Shown: positions 18,484 to 26,828, counted from the first letter of the stretch. The stretch: DNA of 64,000 nt from JAAYCT01 sp964499575 (GCA_964499575.1 CAZCLK010000001.1:1-64000), one strand, 5' to 3'. Numbers and translations: made by a program. Notes: generated by a model not told the origin, from the letters alone.

Positions 18484-19260
18484 TTACCAGCCCATATTCT
18501 CGAGCCACGCGTTCAGCTTCTTTTCGCGCTCGCGGGCGTCCTCTTCCCCCGAGTATTTCCCGAGGACCAGCTGCCCTTTAATATTTCCGTCGACGATGTA
18601 GAACACTTTATCGCTTCGGGCGGATACCTTCGTGTCGTGCGTCACCAGAAGGATTGTGGATCCGTCGCGATTAAGCTCGTTGAGTTTATCCATCACCTCG
18701 GTCGCCGCCTTGGAATTGAGGGATCCCGTCGGCTCGTCCGCGAAAATCATCTTCGGATCGTTGATCATCGCCCGGCAGATGCACGCGCGCTGGAGTTGGC
18801 CGCCGGAAACCTCCGTAATGTCGTTATCGGCCGTCTCGATGATATCGAACTTGCGCATCAGATCCCTGGCCTTTTCGTTGATCTCGCGCCGGCTCGCTGG
18901 CGTTTTGCCGTTTTTCGAGTGGTAGGCGGAGAGGATAATGTTATCAAGGACGCTTAGATTTCTGAGCATGTGCATCTGCTGAAAGACAAATCCCATCTCC
19001 GTGAGCCGAAGATCCGCCATCTTGTCATCGCTCTGCTCCGCAATGTTTTTCCCGAAAAAAGTGACCTCGCCCGACGTCATATTGTCCATGCCGCTCACCG
19101 TGTAAAGGAGAGTCGATTTTCCCGAGCCGCTCGGGCCCATGACGGAGACGAACTCGCCTTTTTCGAGAGAAAAGTTCACGTTCCGCAGGACATTGTTCTG
19201 ACGCTTGTTGACGATGTAGGTTTTGCATAGATCCTTGACGACCAGTGTGTTCACGCTCAT
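18484..19260 (-). CDS. ABC transporter ATP-binding protein (LolD/MacB/BceA class)
   Basis: A 258-residue ATPase with Walker A GPSGSGKST (about residues 40-48), signature VSGGQLQRA and Walker B MIFADEPTG. These features and the partner FtsX permease place it in the class that exports peptides or works as an antimicrobial-peptide detoxification module. ATG 19260 has GGAG upstream. It lies 81 bases after the permease gene and 62 before the regulator gene. Confidence 0.93.
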   Translation of the reverse strand: MSVNTLVVKDLCKTYIVNKRQNNVLRNVNFSLEKGEFVSVMGPSGSGKSTLLYTVSGMDNMTSGEVTFFGKNIAEQSDDKMADLRLTEMGFVFQQMHMLRNLSVLDNIILSAYHSKNGKTPASRREINEKARDLMRKFDIIETADNDITEVSGGQLQRACICRAMINDPKMIFADEPTGSLNSKAATEVMDKLNELNRDGSTILLVTHDTKVSARSDKVFYIVDGNIKGQLVLGKYSGEEDAREREKKLNAWLENMGW

Positions 19261-19341
19261 ATTATTCTCCTCACATTTCTGTTATGACCCGGGTGTTTCT
19301 GCCGGACTTTACCGGTTTCCGGCCGGAATGAATCCCCGATT

Positions 19342-21732
19342 CTATTCCTGATTGTTCAGTTGTTCGACTTTTGTTTTTTCAATATGTCCGACGGAGACCA
19401 TCACCGCCAGAACCGTTGACAATAGAAGTATCGCGGGGTAGATCAGATAGACTTCCATGGGGTTAATCACCTGCGTGACACGGGAAACCCCGAGCGAGCC
19501 GAAGATGGCGTTGATCACGGCTCCGCCGACGGGACCGGCGATCATTGTCCCGAGGACAATCGAAAGGATCAGAATGATCGCGATCCGTAGGATCTGCCAC
19601 CTTCTTAAGGCGGCGTTCCGGAAGCCGATGCTTTTTAAAAGCGCGATCTCCGATGTCTCCCTGGAAATCAGAAGCCGGACGACCAGGGACGTGATCAGAA
19701 AGATGATCCCGAGCATGACCGCGACGATCAGATTCTTCATTCCATTCACCACCTCGACCGTTCCGCCGATGTATCGGTCGTATGAATCCTCATCCGTTGA
19801 TATCGTCAGGTCCGGGTTTGCCGATTTGACTTTCCCGATCATTGCCCCGATGTCATTCGTGTGTTTATCCAGTATTCCGATAACATTAACGTTCGAAAAA
19901 TTCACCGGGCCGGCATCATATGTGTCCGCGACCCGGATATCGGCCCCGTTATGCATCAACGACTGATAGATCGCGGTGATCACAAAGTGTTCGACCGCGC
20001 CCGAGCTCCGAACCGAAATCGTATCACCCAACGAAACCCCGAATGTCTCGGCAATCATTGTGGTAACGGCCGCTTCGTTCGGGAGCATCGGTGCTGTTCC
20101 GGACAGGAAAGGATATTGATTAAGGTCGTAGTCTTTGACCTGAAGCATTGTCCCGTTGATACTCTCCTCTTCGTTCTCCGCAAAAATATTCGCGCTAACC
20201 CCAATCTCCATGTAGATTTCCAGAGGATACCCTTCCTTTTCGAAAAGCGCCTTAATACGGGTCATTTCGCGATCAAGGCCCTCATTGTCTCCGCCCAGGA
20301 AGCATCGGTAAAGTTCCGTGCTAAATACGATAACGTCATTCGGCGGAGTGCCGAAAAGTTTGGCTATCTCTTCCTTTTCCTTCAACGTGTTGATCATATT
20401 GAGCGGTAGGATAATCAGAAGAGTCCCGAGAACGAAGGTCACCGCTAATACGGCATACTTCTTAAAACCGTTCAAAAGGTCGCTAATCGCCATAAAGTCC
20501 GTGGAATGTAGACGCTTTTTCTTGTTGAAACTGATTTTTTTGGCTTTCGAAAAACGCTCTCCGGAGTTGCCCATCCGGATGGCTTCAACGACCGAAACTT
20601 TATTGATCCGTCGTGTACAGATCACACAGAAAAACATACTGATGAGAACAACGCCGGCCGCCCCGAGAACTGAGAGCAGAAGACTGAACGGATTCCCGCT
20701 AATCAGAAAAAGATCTGCCACGCTTCGGAGCATTACCCGTGTGTAAATAAAGCTCAAACCGAATCCGATGATCCCCGCCAAAAAAGACAACACAAAATAC
20801 TTGATCAGATAGATCCTCCGAACTTCCCGACTTCGGATCCCGATCCCCTTCATCACGCCGATGCTCCGATAGTCCTCCTGGATCGTAAAAACAATCGTAA
20901 AACGAAGAATAAGAAAAGCGATCAGGATCAGGCTTGCGCTGACGATGATCATAATCGCCGCGACGAGCTGAGAAACAAAATAACTGAGAGTAATGGTGTC
21001 TTTACCAAGGATCGTAAGCACGTCGATCGCGCGGTTTCCGAATTGACCGGCCAAGGCTATGTATTCGACATCCGACCTTGAGTCGACGGACCACATTCCG
21101 ATCGGGATCAGGTCTTTGGAATCCTTCTCCGGATACAAAGAGAAATCCTCCTTCGATAAAACAAACCGCTTGCTACTGACCATATCGGACCCAAGGAGGA
21201 TGTCCTTGGTATACTTCGCCACCCGAAAGGATCGAACCTCTCCGTCCGCCGATAAGTCGATCGTCTGACCGATATTGATCTCGTATTTTTTGTGAAAAGA
21301 CATCGGGATCGCGATCTCACCTGCGGAAAGTTCCAAGAGTTGATCCTCCTGATCGAAAAGAAGCGCGTTATCTTCGGGCACAGGAATGAGAAACGAGGAC
21401 CCCACATCCTGATCTTCGACGATCACTTTCCCGTCCTGCTCCAGACAGTCCATCATAAAAAGCAGAGCGTCGTCCTTTGCGTAGGATGCCACCAAATCAG
21501 AATTTTCCACCCAGTCCTCAATTTTATCCGTCACGCCCTGCTTATCAAAAGCGAAGATCGTCATATCGGCGACGTTCCCTTCGCGGATCATCCGGTCGAT
21601 CGCCGCGGACGTCGTGTATAAGACGTTCGCGCTGCCCGCCATGAGCATCGACGCGATGATGATAAACACGAAAAGGATCAAATTGACGGACTTTTTTCGC
21701 TTAAGGTCCCTCGACAGTATTCTGAAAATCAT
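19342..21732 (-). CDS. FtsX-type ABC transporter permease
   Basis: The 796-residue protein has an N-terminal membrane segment (about 15-36), an outside domain, three segments (about 255-380), a further segment near 435-455 with a second outside domain, and three C-terminal segments. This is two tandem FtsX modules, the arrangement of MacB/YxdM-like permeases. ATG 21732 behind GGGAGAAAG is chosen over an upstream start. It is the first gene of permease-ATPase-regulator-kinase and is preceded by a candidate regulator-binding site. Substrate unknown; antimicrobial peptides or lipid-targeting antibiotics are the usual ones for such sets. Confidence 0.92.
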   Translation of the reverse strand: MIFRILSRDLKRKKSVNLILFVFIIIASMLMAGSANVLYTTSAAIDRMIREGNVADMTIFAFDKQGVTDKIEDWVENSDLVASYAKDDALLFMMDCLEQDGKVIVEDQDVGSSFLIPVPEDNALLFDQEDQLLELSAGEIAIPMSFHKKYEINIGQTIDLSADGEVRSFRVAKYTKDILLGSDMVSSKRFVLSKEDFSLYPEKDSKDLIPIGMWSVDSRSDVEYIALAGQFGNRAIDVLTILGKDTITLSYFVSQLVAAIMIIVSASLILIAFLILRFTIVFTIQEDYRSIGVMKGIGIRSREVRRIYLIKYFVLSFLAGIIGFGLSFIYTRVMLRSVADLFLISGNPFSLLLSVLGAAGVVLISMFFCVICTRRINKVSVVEAIRMGNSGERFSKAKKISFNKKKRLHSTDFMAISDLLNGFKKYAVLAVTFVLGTLLIILPLNMINTLKEKEEIAKLFGTPPNDVIVFSTELYRCFLGGDNEGLDREMTRIKALFEKEGYPLEIYMEIGVSANIFAENEEESINGTMLQVKDYDLNQYPFLSGTAPMLPNEAAVTTMIAETFGVSLGDTISVRSSGAVEHFVITAIYQSLMHNGADIRVADTYDAGPVNFSNVNVIGILDKHTNDIGAMIGKVKSANPDLTISTDEDSYDRYIGGTVEVVNGMKNLIVAVMLGIIFLITSLVVRLLISRETSEIALLKSIGFRNAALRRWQILRIAIILILSIVLGTMIAGPVGGAVINAIFGSLGVSRVTQVINPMEVYLIYPAILLLSTVLAVMVSVGHIEKTKVEQLNNQE

Positions 21733-21797
21733 TTTCTTTCTCCCGCCCGAAAATATGCTGTACATGATTCACTCACGCACAGCATACCGCGGCAATT

Positions 21798-21813
21798 CTT
21801 AAATAGTCCTTAA
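21798..21813 (-). promoter_or_regulatory. TTAAG direct repeat, candidate response-regulator site
   Basis: On the minus strand TTAAG occurs at 21813-21809 and again at 21802-21798, exactly 11 bases apart, the spacing OmpR-family dimers use. Eleven bases further, TATGCT (about 21786-21781) could be the -10 box, leaving no good -35, as in activated promoters. The permease ATG is at 21732. Confidence 0.5.
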
Positions 21814-21859
21814 GTGGGAGAATTATTATTTAGAAGCGATCCGACGTGATCCCGTGTCT

Positions 21860-22342
21860 CTAGAGATCCTTTTTCAGATACCCGCAGGTAAACGGAAAAA
21901 AGTCAAACTTCTTCGTTCCGATATGTTCCGCCCCGAACGACTCATACCATTTCCGAAGGCGGATGTTCTCCTCGATGATCCCGATGTTCATCGTTTTACA
22001 TCCCGAATCCCGCGCGGTCGAAATCGCGTGTTTCATCAGTTCCGCGCCGATTCCGAGATGGCGGTATCCGGGAAAAACGCACAGATTATTCAATTCGCAT
22101 TCGTTATTTTGAAGAATGATCTGTGCGTAATATCCGATGATCCGACCTTCCTCATTGAAGTATCCGACCATCGGAAACCCGGACTCAAAAAGCCGCTCCA
22201 ACCGGGCTTCATCGGTCGCGAAGGCGCTATGGCGGGGCGCGTTCTCGCGAGTCAGGGAAAACTCATCCGCAACGGTTTGAAAACTTTCCAGGATCATTCG
22301 TACGCATTCGGGGATCTCTTCTTTTTTGATTTGACGTATCAT
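21860..22342 (-). CDS. GNAT-family N-acetyltransferase
   Basis: A 160-residue acetyl-CoA-dependent transferase with the acyl-CoA-binding motif 'YRHLGIGAELMKHA' (about 95-108) after a conserved strand 'ELNNLCVFPG', and a C-terminal 'LRKWYESFGAEHIG' typical of GNAT folds. I prefer ATG 22342 behind GGAAGGA to a TTG two codons earlier. It is the last of four genes in one direction (kinase, unknown, kinase, acetyltransferase). Substrate unknown; small-molecule or drug modification is possible from the context. Confidence 0.88.
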   Translation of the reverse strand: MIRQIKKEEIPECVRMILESFQTVADEFSLTRENAPRHSAFATDEARLERLFESGFPMVGYFNEEGRIIGYYAQIILQNNECELNNLCVFPGYRHLGIGAELMKHAISTARDSGCKTMNIGIIEENIRLRKWYESFGAEHIGTKKFDFFPFTCGYLKKDL

Positions 22343-22357
22343 AACCAAATCCTTCCG

Positions 22358-23197
22358 TTATGGATTAATTCTACGCAGTTTTTTTCTAACCAGTGCGTAC
22401 ACCCTTTTCTTTTCCGTTTCGGGTACGCCTTCACTCAGGCGGGCGGCCGCGACCGGGATTTCCCATCTTCGAATGTCGGCGCTTTTCGCTCCGGTCAACT
22501 CCCGGTACTCTCTGACATATGTGATACATAATAATCTTCTGAAAATTCTTTCCGCAACTCCTGACGGAGGATGCCCTTCGGGCGGTTCGGCATAGATCAA
22601 GAGTAGCCGGGTCCGCGCGACGTCCGCCAGAGGATCACCGACGCAAGCGGTCACCCAGTCCATCACCCGGCACCGGCCGTCCGAGACCATAATGTTATCC
22701 GGGTGAAAATCAAAGTGACAGGTACTCTTTCCATCCGGAAGCGCTTTCAGGATGTCGAGGACTATACTTTTCTCTTCCGGGGAGATCGCCGAAGACCGCC
22801 CGATCTCCTCGCTCAGTTTATCCTTTACGGTGAGACCTTCAATATCGACTATATTGTGAAGATCCGCGTGATATTTCGCGAGCATCTTCGCATACTGATT
22901 GAGACGCCTTTTATTCCAGCTCAACAGCGAGAGCATGGTTTCTCCGTGTAAGCGCTCGTAAACGGCTCCGCACCGGTCGTCAATGTGAATCATTTCGATC
23001 GGTTCCGGCGCGACCTTTACGTGCTCATTGACACGTAAGACCCATTCAAATTCCTGTCTGCAGACACTTTCGGGCATGAAACTCCGGTAAAGCTTCAGGA
23101 TATGTTCCCCGCCCCACTCGAAAATCTCGGCCGTTCGCCCCTGTCCGATTTTTTTGCCTTTCATATCAATATCCGGCATCTTCTGTTGATGTGCCAA
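22358..23197 (-). CDS. APH-fold phosphotransferase
   Basis: A 279-residue kinase of the aminoglycoside phosphotransferase/choline kinase fold. The Brenner-type catalytic loop is 'HFDFHPDNIM' and the metal-binding Asp follows in 'VMDW', both near residues 160-185. The N-terminal lobe has 'GKKIGQGRTAEIFEW', the nucleotide loop. The start is uncertain: TTG 23197 has AGGAG eleven bases upstream, an ATG at 23179 has none. The substrate cannot be told; such kinases act on antibiotics, sugars or other small hydroxyl compounds. Confidence 0.85.
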   Translation of the reverse strand: MAHQQKMPDIDMKGKKIGQGRTAEIFEWGGEHILKLYRSFMPESVCRQEFEWVLRVNEHVKVAPEPIEMIHIDDRCGAVYERLHGETMLSLLSWNKRRLNQYAKMLAKYHADLHNIVDIEGLTVKDKLSEEIGRSSAISPEEKSIVLDILKALPDGKSTCHFDFHPDNIMVSDGRCRVMDWVTACVGDPLADVARTRLLLIYAEPPEGHPPSGVAERIFRRLLCITYVREYRELTGAKSADIRRWEIPVAAARLSEGVPETEKKRVYALVRKKLRRINP

Positions 23198-23233
23198 CCG
23201 GCGTATCTCTCCTTTCTCCGCTAAAGTGACGGA

Positions 23234-23938
23234 TCAATCGTCAAACGGAAATACTCCTTCTTCGCATTCGAGATCGTGAGCCCGATCCATGTTAAAATCA
23301 TGATCCCTTTTAATGACTGTATTTTCGAGACTTATAGAATTGCGTTCTCCGTATTCCGGATCAAATGATCGGATCCGCTTGATCAACTCATCATAACCGG
23401 CCGGCTTCATAAAATCTTCGGCATAGTCCGTCAACACAGCGCGCGCACAACATGTGTCATAGGCCGGGAACGTCTTTTCCCGGATTAATCGAACGATAAC
23501 GTCAGAAACAAGAACCATGTCCCCGCATTTCACGGCAAGCTCCGCGAAAAGTTCCCCGGCAGCATCCGTGTAAATGCTTTCGATATATTCATCATAATAC
23601 GATAATGAACTCATCACCGTCTCGTCTGTAGCAAAAATTCTTTCAAGAAGTTGAACCGCTTCGACCGGGTCTCCAATATCCCTTCTGATGTTTTGGATGA
23701 TCTGTTTGAGGAAAAAAGCCAGGCGGTCATATTCAGGGATGTGATCTGATTTGACCTGTTTGGAGAACCAAAGTACATTTCCGACAACGCTCTCCCGTCT
23801 TTCTTCGGGAGAGCTGACCAAGCGGTTGATTACGCCATGGGATTCGGGAGCGGTCCATAGCTCCGTCAACGCTTCGACTAACGACTCTTTTTCGAGTTTC
23901 ATCAACAACTCCGTCAATTCTTCATTTGAATATTTCAT
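23234..23938 (-). CDS. Unknown all-helical protein between two APH-fold kinases
   Basis: The 234-residue product is predicted soluble, acidic and helical, with no signal peptide, Cys motif or known catalytic signature. ATG 23938 has AAAGGAG seven bases upstream. It is placed 82 bases after the first kinase gene and 36 before the second, in the same direction, so it is probably part of the same transcript. I do not recognise the family. Its C-terminal tail is strongly acidic. Confidence 0.75.
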   Translation of the reverse strand: MKYSNEELTELLMKLEKESLVEALTELWTAPESHGVINRLVSSPEERRESVVGNVLWFSKQVKSDHIPEYDRLAFFLKQIIQNIRRDIGDPVEAVQLLERIFATDETVMSSLSYYDEYIESIYTDAAGELFAELAVKCGDMVLVSDVIVRLIREKTFPAYDTCCARAVLTDYAEDFMKPAGYDELIKRIRSFDPEYGERNSISLENTVIKRDHDFNMDRAHDLECEEGVFPFDD

Positions 23939-24019
23939 TCCAAGCTCCTTTCTGTCCTTGAGGCACTTTTCGAGATTGTGCGCTCCTGCCTGAAAACGTT
24001 TGACTGAGTTTCCGTAGAG

Positions 24020-24994
24020 TCACTCCAGGCACCTTTCATACTCGCTTGTCATCGAGCCCAGGATCTCCCGAAGTCCGGTCATCCAATCCGGCTCGTGATC
24101 AAAGGTCTCCGCGACGCTTCGAATAATCCGCGCATACCGGTAAAGATCGACAAAGCGACGCATGAGAGGACGTGTCTCCAAGGCTTCCGGGGGCAAATCA
24201 TATTCTTCCCGATATCCTTGAAGAAATGTCTCCTCTGCGCGCTGTGCAGCCGTCGGACTGAGGGCGTCCCGCAATTCACCGAAAGCCTGCTCGATATCCA
24301 GCGCGAAAAAGTGGACCATCCCGTCGTCGAAATCGATCACATTGCAAAGCGCTTTGCCGTTCTCGAAAAACACGTTGTCCGGCTCGAAATCGTAGTGTAC
24401 AAGCCCGTACGTGACGTCGCTTTTCGGAAGTGCCGATAAGGCCACGCGAATCGAGTCGAGTTCCCGGCGGGCCGCTTCGGGAGCACGATACTCCAGAAGG
24501 ACCTGCTCCGTCCATTGAAGCGCATCCTCCCAACTCCACTTCCCTATATCCGGAGTATACCGGGACGAGAGGGCATGCAGTCGACCGAGTGATCTTCCGT
24601 ACGCGAGCATAATATCGGCCGGATAATCGGTACGATCGATCCGGATTCCGCCTACGCCCCGAAAAGCGGTCGCAAAATACTCGCCCCTTTCGGTTTTCAA
24701 TGCAAGGAGATATTCCCCCGAACGCGAGGTGATCGGTTCGACGGCGGGGTAGCCGTTTTCGCGAAGATAACGGATGAACGAGAGCTCGCCCTCTATGTTT
24801 TCGCGAATTTTCTCGTCCGTCGGCGCGAGGCGCAGGAAACAGACTGCTCCGTCCTGATAGTACGGATAGATCGCGTTACCGGAGATCCGGAACTGCGCGA
24901 GCATCCCGTCGAGAGATTCTGTGTCGTGCGTCCAGTTGTTAAGAGCTTCCCGGACCAGATCAAAATTGGGGAAAAGATGTCTTAATTTCAGCAT
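24020..24994 (-). CDS. APH-fold phosphotransferase behind a leader-peptide attenuator
   Basis: A 324-residue kinase with catalytic loop 'HYDFEPDNVFF' (about residues 195-205) and metal Asp in 'VIDFDD' (about 215-220), features of the Pfam phosphotransferase (APH) family. Firmicutes carry many homologues of unknown role. ATG 24994 has AAAGGA nine bases upstream; the longer frame would run through the terminator. What sets it apart is its 5' region: a strong promoter, a 19-codon leader peptide and an intrinsic terminator lie just ahead, so expression is probably controlled by whether a ribosome stalls on the leader. That arrangement is known for antibiotic-induced resistance genes, so a drug (macrolide-like) substrate is possible, but the protein itself does not prove it. 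Confidence 0.87.
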   Translation of the reverse strand: MLKLRHLFPNFDLVREALNNWTHDTESLDGMLAQFRISGNAIYPYYQDGAVCFLRLAPTDEKIRENIEGELSFIRYLRENGYPAVEPITSRSGEYLLALKTERGEYFATAFRGVGGIRIDRTDYPADIMLAYGRSLGRLHALSSRYTPDIGKWSWEDALQWTEQVLLEYRAPEAARRELDSIRVALSALPKSDVTYGLVHYDFEPDNVFFENGKALCNVIDFDDGMVHFFALDIEQAFGELRDALSPTAAQRAEETFLQGYREEYDLPPEALETRPLMRRFVDLYRYARIIRSVAETFDHEPDWMTGLREILGSMTSEYERCLE

Positions 24995-25013
24995 CGTATG
25001 ATTCCTTTCAATC

Positions 25014-25050
25014 AAAAAACGTGCACTTCCGGGATTACGGAAGAACACGT
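25014..25050 (-). terminator. Intrinsic terminator of the attenuator
   Basis: On the minus strand ACGTGTTCTTCCG (25050-25038), loop TAATCC, and CGGAAGTGCACGT (25031-25019) form a stem of 11 Watson-Crick pairs, one G-U and one mismatch, followed directly by six T (25019-25014). It sits between the leader stop and the ribosome site of the kinase gene. Confidence 0.8.
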
Positions 25051-25080
25051 TTTGTCACAACTTGATCCGCACGAGTGCCG

Positions 25081-25140
25081 TTAGATGCTGATCAGGCGAG
25101 CGACAGTACTTCCGATTACCGCAATGATTCGGGTTCTCAT
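25081..25140 (-). CDS. 19-residue leader peptide
   Basis: ATG 25140 to TAA 25083-25081 codes MRTRIIAVIGSTVARLISI. AGGTGAG and GGAT precede it. It begins about 25 bases after the predicted transcription start and ends 31 bases before the terminator stem. Arg2-x-Arg4 at the very start matches the +x+ macrolide-arrest motif known from Erm leader peptides (for example the MRLR core of ErmDL). Codons 9-12 contain CGGAAGTAC (25114-25106), which can pair with GTTCTTCCG of the terminator's 5' arm. No protein function is expected; it would act in cis. Confidence 0.65.
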   Translation of the reverse strand: MRTRIIAVIGSTVARLISI

Positions 25141-25171
25141 ATATCCGCTCACCTGCCTTTCTTTTGTAATG

Positions 25172-25200
25172 AGTATATGGGGACAAAATCAACTCGTCAA
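25172..25200 (-). promoter_or_regulatory. Sigma-A-type promoter of leader and kinase operon
   Basis: TTGACG (25200-25195), 17-base spacer, TATACT (25177-25172) on the minus strand: a near-consensus promoter. The -35 box overlaps the stop codon of the upstream membrane-protein gene (TGA at 25199-25197). Confidence 0.8.
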
Positions 25201-25931
25201 GCGTGCAATTTCCCGTCGACACTCCGGATCACCCGACCCCGCCGGATGAAGTAAATAATGAATCCGGCGGCAACCTCAATGACGATAAGCGTAAAGTAAA
25301 TATTGGTAATCATTTTCGATGCCCGATCCGCCCGATCTGTATCTTTGCGGGAAAAAACCATGACTCGTTGATTTTCATCAATGTTTATGTATCCGTACTT
25401 CTCGGGATTATAGATGCTTCTGAAAAATAAGTTTCCGTTTGGGTCCGCAAACCCGACTTCCGAATGAGAACCGTCATCGGCAAGGCCTTGACTCAGATAT
25501 GCCTTTGCCTCTTCATAATCCGCGAAAACCGTCGGGGTGGAAGTTTTCTCAACACTGAATTTATTGGCGATAAAATAGACGATTCCGGTTTTGGCTAAAG
25601 TTGCCAGGACGACCAACACGGCACAAACCACCTTCAGCCGTCGAAGGCGACGCTTAAGTTTCGCCTGCTCCGGTTTTAGCGTATACACTCCGTTTCTGAC
25701 CAGCGCAAGATCGACAAAAAATGAGACCGTCATGCAAAAGAATCCTCCGATCAGCGCCAACGGAGTCCCGTATAAGAGCAGCTCGCCAAGTGATATCTTT
25801 GATCCTTCAAAAAAGAAATCCAGATCGCTGCTCATAAGCAGCATCGGTAAGGTGAACATGAAGACGATTACCGTCACGGTCAAGGCTTGACTGAATCGCC
25901 GTATCATTTGAATTTTTATTTGATTTTGCAT
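25197..25931 (-). CDS. Membrane protein partnered with a Cro/C1 regulator
   Basis: A 244-residue protein with four membrane segments (about 12-34, 52-78, 102-130 and 210-232) and an outside region of about 80 residues between the third and fourth. Start chosen at ATG 25931, with AAGGAG right in front; the upstream ORF extension overlaps the regulator gene. The start lies inside the last 16 bases of the regulator gene, so the two are translationally coupled. It may sense or modulate the regulator. Family not recognised. Confidence 0.72.
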   Translation of the reverse strand: MQNQIKIQMIRRFSQALTVTVIVFMFTLPMLLMSSDLDFFFEGSKISLGELLLYGTPLALIGGFFCMTVSFFVDLALVRNGVYTLKPEQAKLKRRLRRLKVVCAVLVVLATLAKTGIVYFIANKFSVEKTSTPTVFADYEEAKAYLSQGLADDGSHSEVGFADPNGNLFFRSIYNPEKYGYINIDENQRVMVFSRKDTDRADRASKMITNIYFTLIVIEVAAGFIIYFIRRGRVIRSVDGKLHA

Positions 25932-26428
25932 CTCTCCTTCAAACTCGTCGTCACTGCTTTTCGAGAAGGAAAGCGAAAAAAAGACAGATTCGGAAATGAT
26001 CGCCACCAGATAAAGGCACAACCGAGAAAAAAGGCCATGAGCAACTTGAGGAGCACGAAATTGACAGCCGTCGCTACCAGAAGTCCGAGCATTGAAATTC
26101 CGACTGATATCATGGAAAGCGCGTTGAATCGATCCATGGAAGTCTTTAGCAGCCGCTCGATTTGCTTTTCAACTTTGAAATTTGCTTTTCCGGATTCTTC
26201 ACGTTCATGATGCACCAGGATTCGCTCTCCCCGAAGGATCTCATCCGAGGTTACCCCGAATATTTCCGCGATCACCGGGATCAGGCTGATGTCCGGCGCA
26301 TAGTCATCGCGCTCCCACCGACTGACCGCCTTATCGGAGACACCGAGTTTGTCCGCAAGAGCTTTCTGTGTCAGGCCGCTTGATTTTCGCAATGCGTTAA
26401 TGAACGATCCGATCGTTTTCTTTTCCAT
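25916..26428 (-). CDS. Cro/C1-type HTH regulator with membrane tail
   Basis: A 170-residue protein with an N-terminal helix-turn-helix of the Xre class (residues about 8-62, with 'GLTQKALADKLGVSDKAVSRWE') and a hydrophobic C-terminal region (about 105-150) predicted to cross the membrane twice. ATG 26428 has GAGGAGG upstream. This is a common Firmicute arrangement of membrane-tethered regulators paired with a small membrane protein. Target unknown; a palindrome about 80 bases upstream may be its own site. Confidence 0.85.
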   Translation of the reverse strand: MEKKTIGSFINALRKSSGLTQKALADKLGVSDKAVSRWERDDYAPDISLIPVIAEIFGVTSDEILRGERILVHHEREESGKANFKVEKQIERLLKTSMDRFNALSMISVGISMLGLLVATAVNFVLLKLLMAFFLGCAFIWWRSFPNLSFFRFPSRKAVTTSLKERCKIK

Positions 26429-26828
26429 AAAACCCTCCTCATGAACCAATCCGGGTGCGATTCTTTATGGTCATTCTACATTACCGTCGGAGAGAAAAAG
26501 AGACATCATAACGCGATTATGTCGTTAATTGCGAGAATTTCGGCCTCGAACGTTGTTTTCTGAAAAGATATTTGTGTTGCGTGGCTGGGTTAAAGTATGT
26601 GATCGATATCGATCTGATTTGGTTTGGAGATAGCGGAAAAAATAAGAGATGTCCGATGTTCCTGTCAAATGCGTAACGATTCGCATGCGATAAACCGTTT
26701 CGCTTCCGCAACTTGAAGTCTTCGGGCAGTCGAGTTGTACGTACAAGCATGTTATAATAGAGAAAATTTTTGGAGTCCTTCTCCCGATCACGAGCCACGA
26801 ACCGATCAAAATCGCAAAGGAGCAATCT
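26429..26828. other. Divergent control region between HTH regulator and xylan operon
   Basis: No gene here. On the left, CATAA-CGCGA-TTATG (26507-26521) is an imperfect palindrome upstream of the regulator gene. On the right are the AraR-like palindrome and -10 box of the esterase operon, given as separate entries. Confidence 0.6.
26735..26758 (+). promoter_or_regulatory. AraR-like operator with -10 box
   Basis: TTGTACGTACAA (26735-26746) is a perfect 12-bp palindrome. From memory it equals the core of the Bacillus AraR operator (ATTTGTACGTACAAAT). TATAAT follows at 26753-26758. The -35 region is poor and would overlap the operator. The esterase ATG is 70 bases on. Binding here would block the promoter, fitting arabinose-type induction of the downstream arabinoxylan genes. 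No araR gene lies in the window. Confidence 0.65.

Noticed and set aside
24020..24994. Naming the kinase as a macrolide phosphotransferase (mph)
   Set aside because: The catalytic loop HYDFEPDNVFF differs from the HGDLHP type I associate with Mph enzymes; only the attenuator hints at a drug.
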